Source: an uncultured Pseudomonadota bacterium (GTDB lineage: Bacteria; Pseudomonadota; Gammaproteobacteria; Steroidobacterales; Steroidobacteraceae). Taken from it: DNA of 64,000 bases. The notes beneath the pieces are model-generated. The model was not told where the DNA came from, did not search any database, and was given only the letters and a program-made list of their open reading frames with translations. Made by a program: the position numbers and the translations under genes. The stretch covers positions 124,001 to 188,000 of the forward strand of contig CAIRLC010000007.1 in the NCBI GenBank assembly GCA_903879335.1, read 5' to 3'. Positions 8,247-16,285 of this stretch are shown here, piece by piece (position 1 is the first letter of the stretch; every line of letters begins with the position of its first letter).

Positions 8247-9487
8247 AGTTTTCCCTTCAGCAAAGTGCGTTGCAACGTTGGCATGTCTTTATCACCCCGA
8301 CCGGAGAGACAGATGACCAATGTGGTACCGGGATTCTTCTCCGCCCATTTGCGTGCACCGGCAAATGCATGACCCGTCTCAATCGCCGGAATAATGCCCT
8401 CTGTTGAGCAGCATTCGGCCAAGGACTCGAGCGCCTCGTCATCCGTAATGTAGTCATATTGAACACGACCGGTGCTCATGAGCAGCGAGTGCTCGGGTCC
8501 AACGCCGGGGTAGTCGAGCCCGGCCGATACCGAGTGCGTTTCCTGAATCTGGCCGTCCGCATCTTGCAGCAACATGGAGTAACAGCCCTGCAAAACGCCA
8601 GGGCGCCCCATCGTCAAGGTCGCCGAGTTATCACCCAGAGCTGGACCTCGGCCACCCGCTTCCAATCCAATCAGTTGGACGCCCGGATCACCGATAAAAG
8701 GATGGAACATTCCGATCGAATTCGAACCGCCGCCCACGCAAGCGAATACCGCGTCAGGCAAAGCGCCAGTCTGTCGAATCATCTGGGCGCGAGCTTCACG
8801 ACCGATGACCGATTGCAGCTGCCGGACCAGCAGAGGGTATGGGTGCGGACCCACCGCGGAGCCCAGCAAGTAATAGGTGCCGTTAGGATCGGATACCCAG
8901 TCCCGCAATGCTTCGTCAATCGCCGCACGCAATGTTTGGTCACCGCCAGTGACCGGGACTACGGTTGCGCCCAAGAGTTTCATTCGCCCGACGTTTGGCG
9001 CCTGGCGCTCGCAATCGATAGCGCCCATATACACGGTGCAGGGCAAGCCCAATCGAGCGCAAGCCGCAGCACTCGCGACGCCATGCTGGCCCGCACCCGT
9101 TTCAGCCACAATACGCTTAGCGCCCAATCGTTTGGCGAGCAGGGCCTGACCGATGGCATTGTTGATCTTGTGGGCGCCCGTGTGCGCCAGGTCTTCGCGC
9201 TTCAAGTAAACCTTGGCGCCCCATTTTGCGGATAGCGCCGGGGCAAACGACAGCGCAGTGGGTCGACCGACCCAATCCGCCAATTGCGCATCCAGTTCAG
9301 CTGCAAATTCAGGATCACCGAGCCATCGGTGCACACCCGCTTCGAGGCGGTCCAGCGCCGGCATCAGCGTTTCCGGTACATATCGGCCGCCGTAAGGACC
9401 GAAACGCCCGCGTTGGTCGGGGAACTCGCCCGCGATCTCCCGCTTGAGTAACGCGCTGGCTTCGCCGACTTCGAATAGCCTCTGCAT
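8243..9487 (-). CDS. trpB: Tryptophan synthase beta chain
   Basis: PLP enzyme condensing indole with serine to give tryptophan. The ATG at 9487 is preceded by GGGAG with 7-nt spacing and gives 414 aa, close to the family norm. An ATG at 9508, directly after the trpF stop, is a second option. The PLP Lys lies in HTGAHKINNAIGQA, the phosphate-binding glycine loop is GGGSNSIG, and the N-terminal signature is GRFGPYGGRYVPETL. The gene overlaps trpA by 4 bp and follows trpF within 22 bp. Confidence 0.95.
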   Translation of the reverse strand: MQRLFEVGEASALLKREIAGEFPDQRGRFGPYGGRYVPETLMPALDRLEAGVHRWLGDPEFAAELDAQLADWVGRPTALSFAPALSAKWGAKVYLKREDLAHTGAHKINNAIGQALLAKRLGAKRIVAETGAGQHGVASAAACARLGLPCTVYMGAIDCERQAPNVGRMKLLGATVVPVTGGDQTLRAAIDEALRDWVSDPNGTYYLLGSAVGPHPYPLLVRQLQSVIGREARAQMIRQTGALPDAVFACVGGGSNSIGMFHPFIGDPGVQLIGLEAGGRGPALGDNSATLTMGRPGVLQGCYSMLLQDADGQIQETHSVSAGLDYPGVGPEHSLLMSTGRVQYDYITDDEALESLAECCSTEGIIPAIETGHAFAGARKWAEKNPGTTLVICLSGRGDKDMPTLQRTLLKGKL

Positions 9488-9509
9488 GTCCTGACTCCCG
9501 TCCTTCATT

Positions 9510-10106
9510 TCAATAGGTTGCGGCGGCTCGTGCAGCCGCCACAAATGCGCGAATTTTGCCCAGATCCTTTCGGCCCGGTGTGGATTCCACACCGCTGGAG
9601 ACATCCACGCCATAGGGGCGGACGCGGCCAACGGCCTCCGTTACAGAAGCGGGATCCAGACCACCAGCCAATACAAGGCGAGTACGTCCAGCGAGCATGG
9701 CCGCTTCCGTCCAATCGGCGCGATGTCCTTGACCGCTGTCGGCACTTTCATAGAGACATCGCGCCGGGTAAATGTCCGGCATCGGCCGACCCGTCCTGTA
9801 CACAGGGAGCGTCCGCATACCCGCCGGCAGGTCGAGATCATCGAAATCTGCCGCATCAGTTTGCAGAACATCGGGCTGAAACGCCGCCAAGACCGACGCC
9901 AGAAAATCTCGGCTTGGGTGTTTCATGACTGCAAATCGCTCAACCCCCAACGGCACGCGTTGGGCCAGTTCGGCAGCCTGCGCTGGGGATACATTACGCG
10001 GCGAACTGGCATGAAATACAAAACCGACGGCATTGGCGCCCGAATCAACCGCCACATCGATCGACTCCGCCGTAGTCAAACCACAAATCTTGACCCAAAT
10101 TGTCAC
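9510..10106 (-). CDS. trpF: Phosphoribosylanthranilate isomerase
   Basis: Converts N-(5-phosphoribosyl)anthranilate to CdRP. The frame stays open upstream inside trpC, but family alignment puts the start at the GTG at 10106, giving VTIWVKICGLTT and 198 aa. This GTG overlaps the trpC stop in the string GTGA. The catalytic Cys is in VKICGLT, and the general acid Asp is probably in LQTDAADF. The phosphate-binding loops LAGGLDPASV and GVDVSSGVE are present. It stands between trpC and trpB as a separate enzyme, not fused to TrpC as in E. coli. Confidence 0.93.
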   Translation of the reverse strand: MTIWVKICGLTTAESIDVAVDSGANAVGFVFHASSPRNVSPAQAAELAQRVPLGVERFAVMKHPSRDFLASVLAAFQPDVLQTDAADFDDLDLPAGMRTLPVYRTGRPMPDIYPARCLYESADSGQGHRADWTEAAMLAGRTRLVLAGGLDPASVTEAVGRVRPYGVDVSSGVESTPGRKDLGKIRAFVAAARAAATY

Positions 10107-10942
10107 GTCGCAGACCTCGCGGCACGGCCGCTCGCGATCATGGACTGCCCGAGCGCGATCGGATCTGCGCTCGACATTAACGCCGTACCCACCAGTGCAG
10201 CGGTGTAGCCGGCAGCCGCTAACCGCGCCGCGTCTTGCGCCGTGACCAATCCGCTTTCGGCCACGCGCGGATGGGCGCGCGGCAAACAACCCGCTAGTTC
10301 ATCGAGTCGTTCTGGCACCACTTTAAGTGTCGTCAGGTCGCGGCTGTTGACGCCGATCAGGCAGTTCTCAGGCCGACCACGCCATTGGTTAGCGATCGAT
10401 TCCGCAATAGCCACCTCGGCCGCGTCAAATGCTTCGAGCAATATAAACAGCCCCAACTCTGCCGCGAAAGCCGCCATGCGCTGCAGCGTGGAGTGATCCA
10501 GCATCCGAACAATCAGCAATACACCCCCTGCGCCGCAGACCCGGGCTTCGAGTAGCTGATACGGATCCACCAGAAAGTCCTTACGCATCGCCGGCACACC
10601 CGCGGGCGCTAACACGCGCGCTGCACGGCGCAAGTGATCAAGACTGCCGTCAAAACGGGCGGGTTCGGTCAATACAGACACAATCGCTGCTCCAGCAGCG
10701 GCGTACGACAGAACGCGAGCTTCAAGATCGTCAGCGGAACCGGACAACAGGCCCATGGCGGGTGAGCGCAGTTTGAGTTCAGCGATCAGATCGAAGCGAC
10801 CGTCGAGTGACAATTTCGGCGGTGGAGGCAATGTGGCCACTCGCGCTATCAGCTCACGCTCAGATTCAACCGCCCGAGCCGCTTCAACGCGAGCGCGCGA
10901 AGACTCAGCCATGGCGGCCAAAAAATCCATTTGCAGTGTCAT
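10103..10942 (-). CDS. trpC: Indole-3-glycerol phosphate synthase
   Basis: Closes the indole ring from CdRP with loss of CO2. A single-function TrpC of 279 aa. Visible landmarks are LIAELKLRSPAMG (with the catalytic Lys; the usual family form is K-x-SPS), VSVLTEPARFDGSLDHL, MRKDFLVDPYQLLEARVCGA and IGVNSRDLTTLKV. It overlaps trpD by 4 bp (ATGA) and trpF by 4 bp (GTGA). Confidence 0.95.
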   Translation of the reverse strand: MTLQMDFLAAMAESSRARVEAARAVESERELIARVATLPPPPKLSLDGRFDLIAELKLRSPAMGLLSGSADDLEARVLSYAAAGAAIVSVLTEPARFDGSLDHLRRAARVLAPAGVPAMRKDFLVDPYQLLEARVCGAGGVLLIVRMLDHSTLQRMAAFAAELGLFILLEAFDAAEVAIAESIANQWRGRPENCLIGVNSRDLTTLKVVPERLDELAGCLPRAHPRVAESGLVTAQDAARLAAAGYTAALVGTALMSSADPIALGQSMIASGRAARSAT

Positions 10943-11970
10943 CGCAGGGTTGCTCCGAACGCTGCAAGGCTTCGCAACATGGCGGCTGCCGCCCCACTAT
11001 CGATCGTGTGCTGCGCATGCGCCGCCGCCGCTAAGGGATCAGCGGCCAAGCCCATCACTTCCAAGGCCAAAGCGACACCCATCACCAACGCATCCCGATG
11101 CGGTCCGCGATCGCGGCCCTCAAAGACGGCCCGCAACGCAGCGGCATTGTGCGCAGCATCACCGCCGCGTAATTCTTCGGCCGCACAGGTCGGGAGACCA
11201 AAGTCAGCCGCCGAGCGCGTTGACGACCGAATCTGACCCGGCGTCACATCGTGGAGCAGAAAACTACCGGCTGGGGTCGGTTCGTCCCAACCCGGTTCGC
11301 CATGAACCACGAACGCACGGCGAATAGGCAGGCCCGCAAGGGTTTCGGCCATCAATGCCGCCGCTTCAGGACTATAGGCGCCAATAATGTGGAAATCGGG
11401 CTCTGCCGGATTCGTGAGCGGACCGAGCATATTGAAAATAGTACGTACACCCAGCGCGGCCCGCACCGGCGCGATCGCTTTCATCGCCGGGTGATAATGC
11501 GGCGCAAATAAAAACGTGAATCCAGTCGCCGCCAGGCAGTCGCTGGCCGCTTTTTCGTCGAGGGGGATGCTCAGCCCCAACTCCTCCAGCACATCGGCGC
11601 TACCCGAGCGGCTCGATATGGAGCGGTTCCCGTGCTTAACCACCCGTGCGCCGGCGGCAGCGGCGAGTAAAGCGGTGCCCGTCGACAGGTTATAGGTGTT
11701 CGAGCCATCACCACCGGTACCTACGATATCTATGGTCGGCCCGACCTCCGGTAAGGTTGGGCGTCGCGCCAATGAGCGCATGCCGATCGCGAAACCGCGC
11801 ACTTCGTCCGCCGTGACACCCTTAGTGCGCAATGCAGCCAACAACGCGCCCGCAAGCGCCGGCGGTACTGCGGGATCTGTCAGGGCGAGCATGAGTTCGG
11901 TTGCATCGGCTTCACTCAGTGAAGCTCCGGATACAACACGCTCAAGTACGACCTTCAAGATCACGCTCAT
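10939..11970 (-). CDS. trpD: Anthranilate phosphoribosyltransferase
   Basis: Transfers the phosphoribosyl group of PRPP to anthranilate. The 343-aa protein carries the glycine-rich PRPP loop IVGTGGDGSNTYNLSTG and the anthranilate-binding KHGNRSISSRSGSADVLEEL, with FLFAPHYHPAMK further on. It overlaps trpG upstream and trpC downstream by 4 bp each. Confidence 0.95.
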   Translation of the reverse strand: MSVILKVVLERVVSGASLSEADATELMLALTDPAVPPALAGALLAALRTKGVTADEVRGFAIGMRSLARRPTLPEVGPTIDIVGTGGDGSNTYNLSTGTALLAAAAGARVVKHGNRSISSRSGSADVLEELGLSIPLDEKAASDCLAATGFTFLFAPHYHPAMKAIAPVRAALGVRTIFNMLGPLTNPAEPDFHIIGAYSPEAAALMAETLAGLPIRRAFVVHGEPGWDEPTPAGSFLLHDVTPGQIRSSTRSAADFGLPTCAAEELRGGDAAHNAAALRAVFEGRDRGPHRDALVMGVALALEVMGLAADPLAAAAHAQHTIDSGAAAAMLRSLAAFGATLR

Positions 11971-12563
11971 GCCCGACGCCCGCCCCGCATATGAAGAAAG
12001 TTTTCCAGCATTTTGGGTCCGTCCGGCGTCAACACACTCTCGGGATGAAATTGAACACCCTCAATCACCAAGTCCCGATGGCGTAGGCCCATGATTTCGC
12101 CTTCTGCCGTACTTGCCGTAACGATAAGTTCCGGGGGCATGGAGGCAGGTTGCGCGACGAGAGAGTGGTAGCGGCCGACTTCGAGCCGGGTGGGCAATCC
12201 TGCAAAGACGCCCTGCCCGTCGTGTTCGATCGCGGAGGTCTTGCCGTGCATGAGTCGGCTATTACGGACCACCTTACCGCCAAACGTTTCGGTGATGGAC
12301 TGATGACCTAAGCAAACGCCGAGAATGGGTAAACGGCCAGCGAAATGACGAATCATGTCCATCGAAACGCCGGCATCGTAGGGCGTTCCCGGCCCAGGGG
12401 AGATGCATAAATGGGTCGGCGCTAACGCATCCGCTTCGGCGAGCGTGATCTGGTCGTTGCGATGGACCAAAACCTCCGCACCGATCACGAGAAACGCCTG
12501 TACGAGGTTATAGGTGAACGAGTCGTAGTTATCGACCAACAGCAAACGTGGAGAGGTCATCAC
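11967..12563 (-). CDS. trpG: Anthranilate synthase glutamine amidotransferase subunit
   Basis: Class I glutamine amidotransferase feeding ammonia to TrpE. The 198-aa protein has LLLVDNYDSFTYNL at the N terminus, oxyanion motif SPGPGTPYDAG, the nucleophile Cys in LGVCLGHQSI and the His-Glu pair in FHPESVLT. A PabA role shared with folate synthesis is possible in principle, as in other bacteria, but its place in the operon points to tryptophan synthesis. Confidence 0.95.
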   Translation of the reverse strand: MMTSPRLLLVDNYDSFTYNLVQAFLVIGAEVLVHRNDQITLAEADALAPTHLCISPGPGTPYDAGVSMDMIRHFAGRLPILGVCLGHQSITETFGGKVVRNSRLMHGKTSAIEHDGQGVFAGLPTRLEVGRYHSLVAQPASMPPELIVTASTAEGEIMGLRHRDLVIEGVQFHPESVLTPDGPKMLENFLHMRGGRRA

Positions 12564-13960
12564 AGGCCCTCCTTTGCCATATCGAGGGCACGGCGCAATA
12601 CAGCGCTCTTGGCCAAAACTTCCTCGTACTCAGCCTCAGGCACACTATCGGCCACGACGCCGGCGCCCGCTTGGTAACGGTACTCGCCGTCGTGGAAAGT
12701 CAGGCTTCTGATTGTAATCGCGTGATCCATGTCCCCGCCGTGTCCGAAATAGCCGTAGGTGCCACCATATAGACCGCGCCTAACCGGCTCTAATTCCTCA
12801 ATAATGTCCATAGCGCGCACCTTCGGCGCACCAACCAGGGTGCCCGCCGGAAAGGTCGCTGCGTATAAATCGAATGCATCGCGGCCGGCAGCCAGCCGAC
12901 CGCGCACCCCGGAAACGATGTGCATGACGTGGCTGTAGCGCTCAATCACGCGATAAGGGTCCACGTGGACGCTACCGGCGGTGGCCACTCGCCCCAAATC
13001 ATTTCGGGCCAAATCGACCAACATGACGTGCTCGGAATTCTCCTTGGCATCGGCGAGCAGTTCTCGCTCCAGCGCAAGATCCTCAGCCCCATCAATGCCA
13101 CGACGTCGCGTACCAGCAATAGGTCGTAATTCTGCCATTCCGGCATGCAAGCGAACGAGCGCCTCCGGTGAAGAGCCCACCAGGGTTCGATCTCCCAGTT
13201 CGCAATAAATCATGTACGGCGATGGATTGACGAGGCGTAAGGCGCGATAGGCCTCAAACGGGTCTAATTCGCATGCACCACGAAATTGTGACGACAAGAC
13301 CAGCTGGTAGACATCGCCCGCCGCGATGTATTCCTGGACGCGCTTGACGCCGGCGATGTACTCCTCCCGGGAGAGGCTGCCTTTCGCGGCTTCAAGTCGG
13401 GCTGGTGGTCGGCCTATGGCCAGCCCGCCGCGCAAGGCGCGAATGATCTCGCGCCTCAAGGCTTGCCGTTCTTCTTCTGATCCGGCATGGAGCAGGGCAA
13501 TGCCTCGGGTCACGTGATCGAAGATCAGAAAGGAACAGGGCGCGAGATAACACGCTTCCGGCATCCCGGGCTCAACGGGTAGACGTGTCGGGACACGCTC
13601 GAACCAACGGACTAGGTCATAGGCGGATACGCCGACTAACCCACCGGCTAAGGGCATGCCTGGAATGTCGGGTTTGGGCCTTGGGGCACGGGCCAGCGCA
13701 GCGCGTAAGGCGTCCAACAGTGCCGCACCATTCTCAGGTCGGGGCGACACCTCGACTTTTCCGCCCGCTGGTCGGACTTTGAGGCCTTGGGCATCCAGCC
13801 GAATCTCGAGCGCATCACCGAATCCAATGAAGGAATAGCGAGCCACGCGCTCACCACCCTCCACGCTCTCCAAAAGAAAACGCGGTTTGAATGGGCGCAG
13901 TTTCAAAAATGCCGATACCGGAGTATCGAGATCAGCCGCAATATCGAACGGGGGATGCAT
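12560..13960 (-). CDS. trpE: Anthranilate synthase component I
   Basis: Makes anthranilate from chorismate using ammonia from TrpG. The protein has 466 aa and is preceded by a GAGGAG ribosome-binding site. The tryptophan feedback motif LLES-X10-S is intact (LLESVEGGERVARYS near residues 30-44), so the enzyme is probably inhibited by tryptophan. C-terminal chorismate-enzyme motifs include PSPYMIYCELGDRTLVGSSP, IAGTRRRG and FPAGTLVGAPKVRAM. It is the first structural gene of trpEGDCFBA, 35 nt after an attenuator-type terminator. Confidence 0.95.
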   Translation of the reverse strand: MHPPFDIAADLDTPVSAFLKLRPFKPRFLLESVEGGERVARYSFIGFGDALEIRLDAQGLKVRPAGGKVEVSPRPENGAALLDALRAALARAPRPKPDIPGMPLAGGLVGVSAYDLVRWFERVPTRLPVEPGMPEACYLAPCSFLIFDHVTRGIALLHAGSEEERQALRREIIRALRGGLAIGRPPARLEAAKGSLSREEYIAGVKRVQEYIAAGDVYQLVLSSQFRGACELDPFEAYRALRLVNPSPYMIYCELGDRTLVGSSPEALVRLHAGMAELRPIAGTRRRGIDGAEDLALERELLADAKENSEHVMLVDLARNDLGRVATAGSVHVDPYRVIERYSHVMHIVSGVRGRLAAGRDAFDLYAATFPAGTLVGAPKVRAMDIIEELEPVRRGLYGGTYGYFGHGGDMDHAITIRSLTFHDGEYRYQAGAGVVADSVPEAEYEEVLAKSAVLRRALDMAKEGL

Positions 13961-13995
13961 AGGCTCCTCGTCTGGGATACCGGGGAGCAGGCGAT

Positions 13996-14030
13996 AAAAA
14001 ACCCACCCCCGGCTATGTCGGAGATGGGTT
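13996..14030 (-). terminator. trp attenuator terminator hairpin
   Basis: On the transcribed (minus) strand, AACCCATCTCC (14030-14020) pairs with GGGGGTGGGTT (14010-14000) through 11 bp including two G-U pairs. The loop is 9 nt, and the arm runs into a TTTTTT tract (14001-13996). It ends 35 nt before the trpE start. The 5' arm is also the downstream half of an alternative hairpin with 14086-14072, as expected of an attenuator. Confidence 0.85.
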
Positions 14031-14086
14031 TCGCGTGTACTTACCGGTTTCTATCGTTCAGGCCTAAGCCTCGCGCACCCACTCCG
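14019..14086 (-). promoter_or_regulatory. trp attenuator antiterminator pairing
   Basis: On the minus strand, CGGAGTGGGTGCGCG (14086-14072) can pair with CGCGAAACCCATCTCCG (14035-14019). This gives 14 bp in three blocks of 5, 5 and 4, with a one-base bulge and a small internal loop. The pairing occupies the 5' arm of the terminator. The upstream strand begins 10 nt after the three Trp codons, so a ribosome stalled there would leave it free. CATCCACTC (14140-14132) can pair instead with GAGTGGGTG in the same strand, giving the classical 1:2 structure. Confidence 0.8.
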
Positions 14087-14156
14087 TGGAATGACGCCAC
14101 CACCAACGGGCAGGCCGGTGGCCGCAGGTGAGAGTGGATGGCGATACAGTGCTCAT
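14064..14156 (-). CDS. trpL: trp operon leader peptide (TrpL)
   Basis: A 30-codon open frame upstream of trpE, running from ATG at 14156 to TAG at 14064. The peptide starts MSTVSPSTL and ends WWWRHSTEWVREA: three consecutive Trp codons plus a fourth five codons later, in a window where Trp is otherwise rare. Antiterminator and terminator hairpins follow directly. The role is inferred from known trp attenuators: ribosome stalling at the Trp codons when charged tRNA-Trp is scarce. The ribosome-binding site (GAGG) is only 2 nt from the ATG, which is unusually short. Confidence 0.85.
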   Translation of the reverse strand: MSTVSPSTLTCGHRPARWWWRHSTEWVREA

Positions 14157-14162
14157 GTCCTC

Positions 14163-14192
14163 AGTATCACCCGAGTCGCGAAAATTGGTCAA
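14163..14192 (-). promoter_or_regulatory. Candidate trp promoter
   Basis: On the minus strand, TTGACC (14192-14187) and GATACT (14168-14163) are separated by 18 bp and resemble sigma-70 -35 and -10 boxes. The predicted start would fall at or next to the trpL ATG, so the leader peptide might be translated from a nearly leaderless mRNA, or the true promoter lies elsewhere in the 84-bp divergent gap. Confidence 0.3.
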
Positions 14193-14240
14193 GTTATCGG
14201 ACCGTCAGGTTACGATGGCAACGTCTTCCCGCGACCCTAC

Positions 14241-15161
14241 ATGCCGATGCTACGCCTGCCTACCCGACTTTACGGTCCCCGCTATTGGCCGACTTGGCTT
14301 GGGCTCGGCCTCATCCGTCTGGCCGCGAGCTTGCCGTATTCCGCGTTATTGATCGCGGGGCGGGCATTAGGCGCACTCGCTCACCGCCTTCCTCTGCCCT
14401 ATCGCCGTGTCGCTGAACGCAATATGGCCCTGTGCCTGCCGGATTGGAGCCCGAACGAGCGCGCTGATTTGCTCCGGCGCCATTTCAAGTCGCTCGGCAT
14501 TGGGCTACTCGAATCTGCGCTGACGTGGTGGGGTTCAGATGAAACGCTGATCGCCCATTCCGACATTATTGGAATGGAACATTTGGAGGCCGCGACGGCT
14601 TCTGGCAAGGGCGTCATTCTGCTGACGGCGCATTTCACGACGCTACAGATCGGTGCGCGCATCCTAAATGCTCGGTACCCGATCAATGCACTGTACAAAC
14701 CAACAAAGAATGAATTGATTGCGGCCATTTCCGGCGCGAGTTTTGCGCGTTCCGCCCGCAGAGCCATCCGCCGGGATGACGTCCGAGCCATGATTTCGGC
14801 GTTAAAGCGCAACGAAGTGGTGTGGTACGCCGCCGATCAGAGCTATCGCAACAAGGGCGCACTGATGGTGCCCTTCTTCGGTCATCCCGCCGCCACCAAC
14901 GTGTTTACGTCGCGGCTGGCGGAACTCACCGGCGCCGCAGTCCTTTATTACGAAACCGAGCGATTGCCGGGCACTCGCGGTTGGCGCGCAACGATTCATC
15001 CGCCGTACGTACCGTTTCCAAGTGGAGATCCGCTCGCCGACACCCTGCGCTACCACGCCTCCATCGAAGCTCAAGTCCGGCGCATACCTGAGCAGTATTG
15101 GTGGATCCACAAGCGATTCAAGGCTCTGACGCCAGACTATCCCGACCACTACGCGGATTAA
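14241..15161 (+). CDS. LpxL/HtrB-family lysophospholipid or lipid A acyltransferase
   Basis: Inner-membrane acyltransferase of the late lipid A acylation family, 306 aa from the ATG at 14241. Landmarks are a hydrophobic N-terminal anchor (WLGLGLIRLAASLPYSALLI), AERNMALCLPDWS, the GKGVILLTAHFTTLQIGAR block, YKPTKNELI and ADQSYRNKGALMVPFFGHPA. The family catalytic motif H-X4-Glu reads His131-FTTL-Gln136 here, so the expected Glu is replaced. The gene is divergent from the trp leader and convergent with the phosphotransferase gene 6 bp away. Confidence 0.85.
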   Translation: MPMLRLPTRLYGPRYWPTWLGLGLIRLAASLPYSALLIAGRALGALAHRLPLPYRRVAERNMALCLPDWSPNERADLLRRHFKSLGIGLLESALTWWGSDETLIAHSDIIGMEHLEAATASGKGVILLTAHFTTLQIGARILNARYPINALYKPTKNELIAAISGASFARSARRAIRRDDVRAMISALKRNEVVWYAADQSYRNKGALMVPFFGHPAATNVFTSRLAELTGAAVLYYETERLPGTRGWRATIHPPYVPFPSGDPLADTLRYHASIEAQVRRIPEQYWWIHKRFKALTPDYPDHYAD

Positions 15162-15167
15162 TTGGAC

Positions 15168-16208
15168 TTAGTCGGCTGCGAGTAGCCGCTCGACCCGCAT
15201 CCAGCCGAGATCGGCCAGTCGGCGTGCGCCACGACCGAACTCGTCGGCATCGGCGGCCGCCGCGGTCCCCTCCAGCGCACGTTTGCGAATGCCCTGCACG
15301 ATGGCCGCCATCCGGAAAAAATTATAAGCAATGTAATAATCCCAATCGTCGTCGGTATTACGCCCGGATCGCGCCGCGTATACGCGCCGGTAGTCGACCT
15401 CTGAGGGGACACCCGCCGGGATGCTCACCCCAAATAAGCCGCGATAGAGACCGACAGGGAAGTGCCAAACACAACAGTGATAAGCGAAATCGGCAAGTGG
15501 CGAGCCCAACGTCGACAATTCCCAGTCTAGAACGGCGGCGATCCTCGGCCGGTCCACCTCAAACACCAAGTTATCGAGACGAAAATCGCCATGAACCAGC
15601 GTCGTGAGATCTGCCGGTGGTGTTGCCTGCGTCAACCAATCAATCAGTCGATCCATGGACTCGATGCGTTCCGTTTCACTCGATCGATACTGACGAGACC
15701 AACGCGCAATCTGGCGGGTCAGGTAGGCGCCAGGTTTACCAAAATCCTCCAGTCCCAGCGCTTGCCAATCCACCGCATGCAGTGTCGCCATCACGCGATT
15801 CATGTCATCAAAAACAGCGGCGCGCTCATGACCGCTAACGGCCGACAGTCGGGGATCAGCGAAGACTCGACCTTCGACAAAATCCATCAGGTAAAAAGCG
15901 CGCCCAATCAAGTCCTCCTCCGTACAAAGGTGGTAGACCTTGGGCACTGGAACGTCCGTGTCCGCCAAGGCGCTGAGCACCCGGTACTCGCGCTCAATTT
16001 GATGCGCCGAGGGCAGCAGGAGGGCAAGCGGCGCCGGCTTTGTTCGTAGCGCAAAGGACCGATCGGCAACATCAATCCGATACGTGGGGTTAGATTGACC
16101 ACCCGACAACCGTCGCAGCGACTGGATCGCATCGAAACCATCAACGCGATCGCGTAAATAAGCGCTCAGTCGGCCGACATCAATTCCGTCATCTGCTAAA
16201 TCGTTCAT
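15168..16208 (-). CDS. APH-fold phosphotransferase (ACAD10/11-like)
   Basis: Kinase-like phosphotransferase of 346 aa. It has an N-terminal ATP-binding lobe (LSGGQSNPTYRIDVADRSFA), the catalytic loop LVHGDFRLDNLVFE and the metal-binding AVLDWELSTLGSPLADFAYH. This subgroup is commonly found with acyl-CoA dehydrogenases and is thought to phosphorylate hydroxyacyl substrates; that role is inferred. Aminoglycoside resistance is unlikely given this subgroup. Its start lies 77 bp from the divergent ABC exporter. Confidence 0.75.
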   Translation of the reverse strand: MNDLADDGIDVGRLSAYLRDRVDGFDAIQSLRRLSGGQSNPTYRIDVADRSFALRTKPAPLALLLPSAHQIEREYRVLSALADTDVPVPKVYHLCTEEDLIGRAFYLMDFVEGRVFADPRLSAVSGHERAAVFDDMNRVMATLHAVDWQALGLEDFGKPGAYLTRQIARWSRQYRSSETERIESMDRLIDWLTQATPPADLTTLVHGDFRLDNLVFEVDRPRIAAVLDWELSTLGSPLADFAYHCCVWHFPVGLYRGLFGVSIPAGVPSEVDYRRVYAARSGRNTDDDWDYYIAYNFFRMAAIVQGIRKRALEGTAAAADADEFGRGARRLADLGWMRVERLLAAD

Positions 16209-16285
16209 CGATCAGCCCAAGCTTAGGTGGCCAGTCTCCTATAATGCCTTTAGCCCGTTAGTGCCGTCTGTCTAAAGGAAATTGA

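Noticed and set aside
8459-9235. Plus-strand frame of 258 codons inside trpB
   Set aside because: Antisense shadow of trpB with no conserved features.
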